From Symbiodinium sp. CCMP2592 (Eukaryota > Sar > Dinophyceae > Suessiales > Symbiodiniaceae): DNA of 64,000 nt. This document shows positions 58,700-64,000 of the stretch, one piece after another (position 1 is the stretch's first letter; every line of letters begins with the position of its first letter). Made by a program: the position numbers and the translations under genes. The stretch spans positions 1 to 64,000 of the forward strand of contig CAJNDT010004735.1 in assembly GCA_905221615.1 (NCBI GenBank), written 5' to 3'. The notes under the pieces are model-generated. The model ran no database searches, was not told the origin of the DNA, and saw nothing but the letters and a program-made list of their open reading frames with translations.

Positions 58700-60340
58700 G
58701 ATGTCCAATTTTACACTGGCGAGTATGCCGCGAAAAAGTTCGAGGTTTCCCGATCACTGCTGCCCGAACTCTTTGCTGGAATTCAACGCTTGGAGCAGGA
58801 AGAAACCGAACGTCGGCGTCAAGAGCAAGGTGATGCTGCGGAGGCCGAGCCAGCCGAGCCTGCTGCGCGGTCTCAAGTCACACAAGCTCGTGCGTTGAGC
58901 ATCTTGCGCCGTCTGGCTTTCGGCATGCAGCGCTGCGTTGCTAAGTCCAACGGCGAGATGGCGTATCAACTGTTGTTTCAACAGGAGCAGCTTGTGAGCT
59001 ACAGCGGGTACAACATGTTCTTCCGTTTCGTCCCGTACGCCATGATGAAGGGTCGTCAGGTGGCGCTGGATGCATTTTCCGAAGGGCGGCCTGATTTGCG
59101 CGTTGTTGCTTTGGAGGCGGAGACGAACCCGGAAGCCACAGGCGAGGTTCCGTTGCAGGAGGTGGCGGAGGTAGAAGACGATGATGTCGGGAACCCCCTT
59201 GGCAAGGGCCGCCGACAGTCGCAGCCCGTGGCCTACAACCAAAAGGACGATTACGTGCATCGCGGGCCCAGTGCTGTATTGGCATGCATGTCCTTGGTCA
59301 ACTACTCTCGCTACGTGCGGCGTGTGCCTCGCAGCAAGGCTGGGAGAGTGGACTTCGTGCGGTATTTCCCGTTCGATGCGCACTACGGGCAATATGCGTC
59401 TTCTTTGCAGGTCAGCCGACATGCATCAGCGTCAAGTCCATGTCGCGTTCCATGCTTGTGATGTGTATAGACATGTACGTCTGCGGCAGGAGCTTCGAGG
59501 TGCCGACGACAACGTCGTCGTGCCCATGGATTTACATTGGCCTGCAGCTGGAGAGAAGGAGAAGCTCGCCTGCTGCATGCTCGGGCTCTCTTTTCCGTTT
59601 CCTCGCTGTGCAGGCGAGGAGCACTGCAATGAGTCTTGGAAGTGTTTCCAGTGTCATGTTCTGGAGCCGCGAGAACAAGAAGGTTTCGTGCGATGTCGCT
59701 TTTCCCCGGTATGGCGCCACTGGCGAGCCTGCATGAAGCTGCGCAAAGCTTCTGCTCAGGAGAGGCTTTTGGGTGGTGTTGCACTGCCGTATGTCAGGGA
59801 TCTCGTCGGTGTGCGAGAGTGGTTTCCGATGCCGAAGGTCGAGGAGGATGAGCAGGACGGCCAGCATCCGCATAACGGTGCCGGCGGTTCGGAGGACGCT
59901 GTCTTGCGAAGTCCAGCTGTCGGCGGCAGCAACTTGGAGGACGCCGTCTTGCGAAATTCAGCTGCTGAGCCGGAGCCGGAGCCGGGTTGTGGATCTGGCG
60001 AGGTTCTCGATCTTCCGAACTGCGGGTACTTCCCGTACTTCCTCATGTGGTGTTGGGGCAAGATGTTTCCAAATCGAAGCAATGCTTTTCACGACCTCCC
60101 GCGAGTTCATGAACGGATCTGTTGCTTTCTGGACATCCCCTGCGGATTTCACTACACTCAACTCACTCCCCTGGAACACATGTGTCACGTTCAGGACACC
60201 TGGCTGGAGCGAGTTTCTTTGCACCATTCTGCGAGACAAATCAGCAGCAGCCAACGTAGGGCAGAGCGCTTTGCCTACGTTTCCAAAGCCGATGAGGAAG
60301 GGGAGCAGGCGAGGACATGCATTGGGTTCCCCCTCATTTT
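58700..60340 (+). CDS. Helitron Rep domain, catalytic-tyrosine exon and downstream
   Basis: The exon opens GAT at 58700 after a GGAAG acceptor (54-nt intron) and reads DVQFYTGEYAAKKFEVSRSL. The two tyrosine codons at 58712 and 58724 are spaced as in the YxxKYxxK-type motif of Helitron Rep, which uses paired tyrosines to cut and link DNA. Downstream are ALSILRRLAFGMQRCVAKSN, YSGYNMFFRFVPYAMMKG and YNQKDDYVHRGPSAVLACMS, as expected for the region after Rep. A frame change around 59410-59470 implies a small intron whose borders I could not fix. The next stretch reads VHVAFHACDVYRHVRLRQEL, carries the EDAVLRS module at 59.9 kb, and runs to a TG-rich intron near 60340. Confidence 0.7.
59880..59985 (+). 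repeat. Fourth coding module with two 17-nt motifs
   Basis: Motif copies at 59895 and 59940 (45 bp apart, the spacing of the modules at 55.8-56.1 kb), reading SEDAVLRSPAVGGSNLEDAV then LRNSAAEPEPEPG. It is the same module, in the same reading frame, about 4 kb downstream in another exon. Confidence 0.95.
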
Positions 60341-60344
60341 GGTG

Positions 60345-60381
60345 TGCGTGTGTGCGTGTGTGCGTGTGTGTGTGTGTGTGT

Positions 60382-60423
<42 letters not shown>

Positions 60424-60450
60424 TTGTTTGGCGTGTGTGGATGACAACAG
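60345..60450 (+). repeat. TG-rich intron
   Basis: About 80 bases of GTGTGCGTGTGTG repeats followed by TTTGTTTGG and a GATGACAACAG acceptor. Introns 52658-52733 and 58058-58194 have the same design: a TG tract, then TTTGTTT or CTTGTTT, then the acceptor. Confidence 0.85.
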
Positions 60451-61055
60451 GACGGTTCCGGGCCCATGGACATCGAGGGGGCCTCTGTAGATGATGACCT
60501 GGAGCACGAGGATGCCATCGAGCGCGCGGAATGTGCCGAGCACGCTGTGTCTTTGGATCATCTGGCCGAAGTTCTGTTCCGCGAGAAGGAGTGGAAGAGT
60601 GCAATGGCGGGACGCCAGAACAAAACGAAGGAAGCGCTTCAATGCTTGAAGCATGTCGTTGAAGGCCTCGGCGGCTTGCCAGACGTAAAAGCGACAACTT
60701 CCGGCCAGGCTTTCGGTGCGGCCGGCACACGCAAAATTTGGTTTCAGTCTGATGCCAAAGCGGTCTTTGAGCAGCAGCATCGCTATTTGGATAAGGTCGC
60801 GGGAGGTTCGGTGAGACAAAACCGACGTTTCTGTTTAGTGGATTTGCTCCTCGTGTCCTAGTTTCGTGGCCAGCAGTCGATGCAGGCGAAGTGGCAGGCG
60901 AAGCGGCGGGTCACGTGGGAGATGAGGAATGCGAGATGGGAGATGAGGAGGAAGATGATCAGGCATCGGAGCCGGAGCTGGCAGTGGATCCCTTTCTGGC
61001 GGAGTTGAATGCACAAGATTTGCGTCCCAGCGAGTATGCCTTGAAGTTGATTGAG
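60451..61055 (+). CDS. Helitron protein, linker between Rep and helicase
   Basis: From the CAG acceptor at 60450 the frame reads GSGPMDIEGASVDDDLEHED, then HLAEVLFREKEWKSAMAGRQ and IWFQSDAKAVFEQQHRYLDK, up to a stop at 60861, so another small intron must follow near 60815-60890. The next exon reads AAGHVGDEECEMGDEEEDDQ then DPFLAELNAQDLRPSEYALK and ends at the GTACGA donor at 61056. Acidic linkers are common between Rep and helicase; no separate domain is seen. Confidence 0.6.
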
Positions 61056-61414
<359 letters not shown>

Positions 61415-63528
61415 GAGCACACACTGAATGATCAGCAGATCCGCGCTGTGGCTCCTGTAGTGTGTGCCGTGGACGACATGTGGGCAAAGAGAACGAACAG
61501 CAGCATTTGCAAGGCTGATGGCAAGCGTAATGCCTGCGTGAACTGTCTCTGGCTGGGTGCGGGAGGGAGCGGCAAAACATGGGCTTACACCCAAGTTATA
61601 CGACCACTCTTTCGACGCTTTTTCGGTGAAGATGGGTTCCTGGCAGGTGCGCCCACGCACGCTGCTGTGCGGCTGCTCGGAAGAGAAGCGCGCACGCTAC
61701 ACAAGTTGGCTAACGTCAATCCCAATATCTGTTTGGACCGTCGGTCTCTTCGAGCCCAAAAAAACAAAGAAGATGCTTTGGAGAGGCGAATCGTAACGGC
61801 CGTCGCCGCCGTGCTTGGCTTGTGAACCATTCGTCTTTTGTTGTCGTTGGGATTGTTCATGGTGGTGTAAGGATTTTTTTGTTTGGAACGCAAGGTCTAT
61901 GACGAGCTGTCGATGACACCGCCCGATGTTTATCATGCAGCCGGCTATCGTTTTGCTTTACAGCGTGCAGATACGTTGGCTTTGGACACTACCCGCTACC
62001 TGGAGGAATGGTTCGGTCGCATGCCCGTCGGCATACAGCTGGGGGACTTCCTGCAAATTCGGCCAGCAGGAAAGAGAAGTCTTTGCGAATGGAAGGAAGC
62101 AGTGTCCGCCGTGGACACGGCGCAGTCCGAGAGCGAAGAAGAAGTTGATCCCAAATCACAGGAAAAGGTTTTTTTTTTTCAAAAATTGGAACCCTTGTTT
62201 ATGTTGCTAGTGCCTTGTTTTGCATGTCTTGGAAGTCGCAGGACAGCAATAACTCGGAGCTCGGACGTTTGCTTTTCAAGAACTCTGCACGCATCGTCGT
62301 CCACTTCACGGGGACCGGGCGGTTTTCGGACTGCGCATCCGGGCAGGCCTTGGTTCGTATTCTCGGACACATGCGGCAGGGCACCAGCTTGCCTGACGAC
62401 CTCTGGCTGGAGCTGCAATCGCGAGTGTTACAGCCCGACACGTTAGCAGTGGAAGACTTCCTGTCTGCATACTGGGGCGGATTGGCTTGGGAGCAAGTTG
62501 GTCGTTTGCAGCACGTACGGTCTACTTTGGAAGCTCGCGCTGCGCATCAGCAGCTCTACTTCGTGCAGGCGATCGACAAGCCCACCGGAGGTCGCAACCT
62601 CACGCCCGACGAAGCCAGCGCTGCGCTCAAAGTCGTGAACATGACGAAGACTGGATATCTCATGGGCATGTGCCCGTTGTTCGTTGGCATGAAGGTTCGT
62701 ATTTCATGTATTTTGCCCGAGCCACTTCTCACCAGGGAGTTGCCTTGCGTCGTTCGACGCATCGAGCTGCATCCGCTGGAACCCCAGGTCGACGCTGGGG
62801 CAGCTTGCGTCGTGCTGCGCTACCAGCCGTTGGGTGTGCTTGTGGAAGTAGACGACAAGGAATACCAAGAACTGCAGCTGCCTCCAGCGTCGGGCGTTCC
62901 GAAAGGTCATTTCTTCGTTCGGCCGGTGGCCGACAGCAATGGGTTTGCGGTCCAGGTTGGCAAGGACCCGAAATTCAGAGTGGTGCGCAAGCAGGCACGG
63001 GATTGTGTGCGCTGGTGGGTGTCGGGTTGTGATTACATCATATCATGATGTAACCTTTCTCTTTTTTTTTTTGTTTTGGTTATTTGGCTGCGCTAGATTC
63101 CTTTGGCGCCGAGAGAAGTCCTCACGCACTTCGGGATGCAAGGGATAACCGCCAAACATGGACTGGTGGCCTTTTTGACACAACCATCTTGGATGAAGGA
63201 GTCTGACTATGCTTTGGCGCTCTACGTCATGATGTCGCGCGCGAGGAAGCTGACGGATCTGACCATAGTCGGTTTGCCGGACCGACGCTGTTTCGAAGGC
63301 TATCTGCACGAGCACAACGACACGCTCGTTCGGAGAATGCGGGAGTTTGAAGAAATGTCCAAGACAAGTATGCGAGATGCCGAAAAGTACATTAGAAATC
63401 TCGGCTGGTATGGAAATCAATACGTCCAGCGCATCGTTGGCGTCGACGTCCGCCCAGCTACTGAAAGTACTGCACCCACAAAGCGCAGACGGGTGGTTGG
63501 CAAGAGCCGGCCTGTGGATGCAGTTTGA
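61415..63528 (+). CDS. Helitron Pif1-family SF1B helicase domain (4-5 exons)
   Basis: Exons 61415-61792, 61895-62167, 62242-62994 and 63097-63528 join in phase. EHTLNDQQIRAVAP is the helicase entry motif. GAGGSGKT (61555-61578) is Walker A. APTHAAVRLLGREARTLHKL is motif Ia. VYDELSM, right after the second intron junction, is Walker B. LGDFLQIRP is motif III. RKQ joined to IPLAPREVLTHFGMQGITA is motif V, and YVMMSRARKLTDLTIV is motif VI. All key motifs are intact. Introns are 102 nt (GT-AG), 74 nt (GT-AG, a T-run at its start) and 102 nt (GC-AG). Pif1-type helicases unwind DNA 5' to 3'; here it would peel the transposing strand. The frame ends KRRRVVGKSRPVDAV-stop inside the 3' direct repeat. 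Confidence 0.85.
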
Positions 63529-63905
63529 TGCAGCTTTGTCTCGCGGGAGCCCGCTGTTGGACGTTGTCTTGCGAAAGACCGCGGCCCTGCTCGGATAACA
63601 GTTGCGGCTTGTGTTCTGCGCAGGGGCTTAGGGTTGGACACTGTCCTGTAAAAGATCGCGACCCTGCCAGGACACGTGGCTTCGAGCTTCTGCTCCAACA
63701 AAGTGCAGACGGCTAGTGGGCAAGAGCCGCCCGCAGATGCTATTTTTTTTCGATGCACCTTCGTCTCGCAGGAGCCCGCTGTTGGACGTTGTCTTGCGAA
63801 AGACAGCGGCCCTGCTCTGATAACAGTTGTGGCTTCTGTTCTGCGCAAGGGTTCGTGGTTGGACACTGTCTTGTGAAAGATGGCGACCCTTGCAGGACAT
63901 GCGGC
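63472..63905 (+). repeat. Two 220-bp direct repeats at the 3' end of the Helitron
   Basis: Copy 1 begins near 63472 and copy 2 near 63692 (AAGCGCAGAC at 63481, AAGTGCAGAC at 63701). Each contains GAGCCCGCTGTTGGACGTTG at the first degenerate motif (63560, 63785) and a second, more diverged motif (GGACACTGTCcTG at about 63636 and 63861). Copy 1 includes the last ~55 bases of the helicase coding sequence and its stop, so copy 2 carries a dead coding tail. Subterminal repeats of this sort fit a transposon end. Confidence 0.85.
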
Positions 63906-64000
63906 GTTGAGCTAGCATGCAGAGCGGGAGCAAAACCACGTTCGCGGGAGAGAGAGCTAGTTGTGTTCACACTTGGGCATATATGCAGATCTTCCAGTGT
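63906..64000. other. Flank beyond the last Helitron repeat
   Basis: Nothing recognisable. GAGAGAGAGCTAGTTG at about 63950-63966 contains CTAG, which could be a CTRR terminus, but no clear hairpin precedes it. Confidence 0.3.

Overview
The window looks like dinoflagellate nuclear DNA, probably Symbiodiniaceae or a relative. Genes are cut into very short exons, and the introns that can be inferred use GT, GC and even GA donors with AG acceptors usually followed by G. Gene density is low, trinucleotide and dinucleotide microsatellites are abundant, and nearly all recognisable genes run in one direction over tens of kilobases. The assignment rests on these features only; no rRNA or other marker gene is present.

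Left block (about 0.8-47 kb): every gene I can recognise lies on the minus strand. They are a small Pro/Lys/Tyr-rich protein (5.8-6.4 kb), the ESCRT-I subunit VPS37 (10.5-11.1 kb), a leucine-rich-repeat gene (21.9-22.6 kb), an ankyrin-repeat gene fragment (29.4-29.8 kb), two tandem Tctex-type dynein light chain genes that can be modelled completely in five exons each (35.05-35.90 and 36.53-37.73 kb), a PARP catalytic-domain gene with an intact H-Y-E triad (38.1-39.6 kb) and a many-exon type II thioesterase (45.5-46.9 kb). Several weaker exon candidates and one AT-richer, stop-interrupted inserted sequence (16.3-17.0 kb) lie between them. The first ~420 bases are a sharply AT-rich segment unlike the rest.

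Switch zone (47.5-50.9 kb): no genes, but a dense succession of unrelated tandem arrays: a degenerate GTTATGG/ACCAGGACC array, TTAC/ACTTG simple sequence, 73-bp, 84-bp and ~111-119-bp arrays sharing one core, TATA/TAGA microsatellites and an 81-bp array. Transcription direction changes across this zone, so it is a divergent strand-switch region.

Right block (50.9-63.9 kb): one large plus-strand mobile element, a multi-exon Helitron. In order it carries tandemly amplified SAP-like exons, unassigned conserved exons, a C2H2 zinc finger, a DUF6570-like cysteine region, a HUH Rep endonuclease (HPH motif and a two-tyrosine motif) and a Pif1-family SF1B helicase. A 17-nt motif, GGACGCTGTCTTGCGAA, recurs throughout: upstream of the first exon, inside one intron, in degenerate form in the 3' repeat, and in two separate exons, where it always encodes EDAVLR(S/N). 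This motif, and the exon-plus-intron tandem amplification in the SAP-like region, are the most unusual things in the window.
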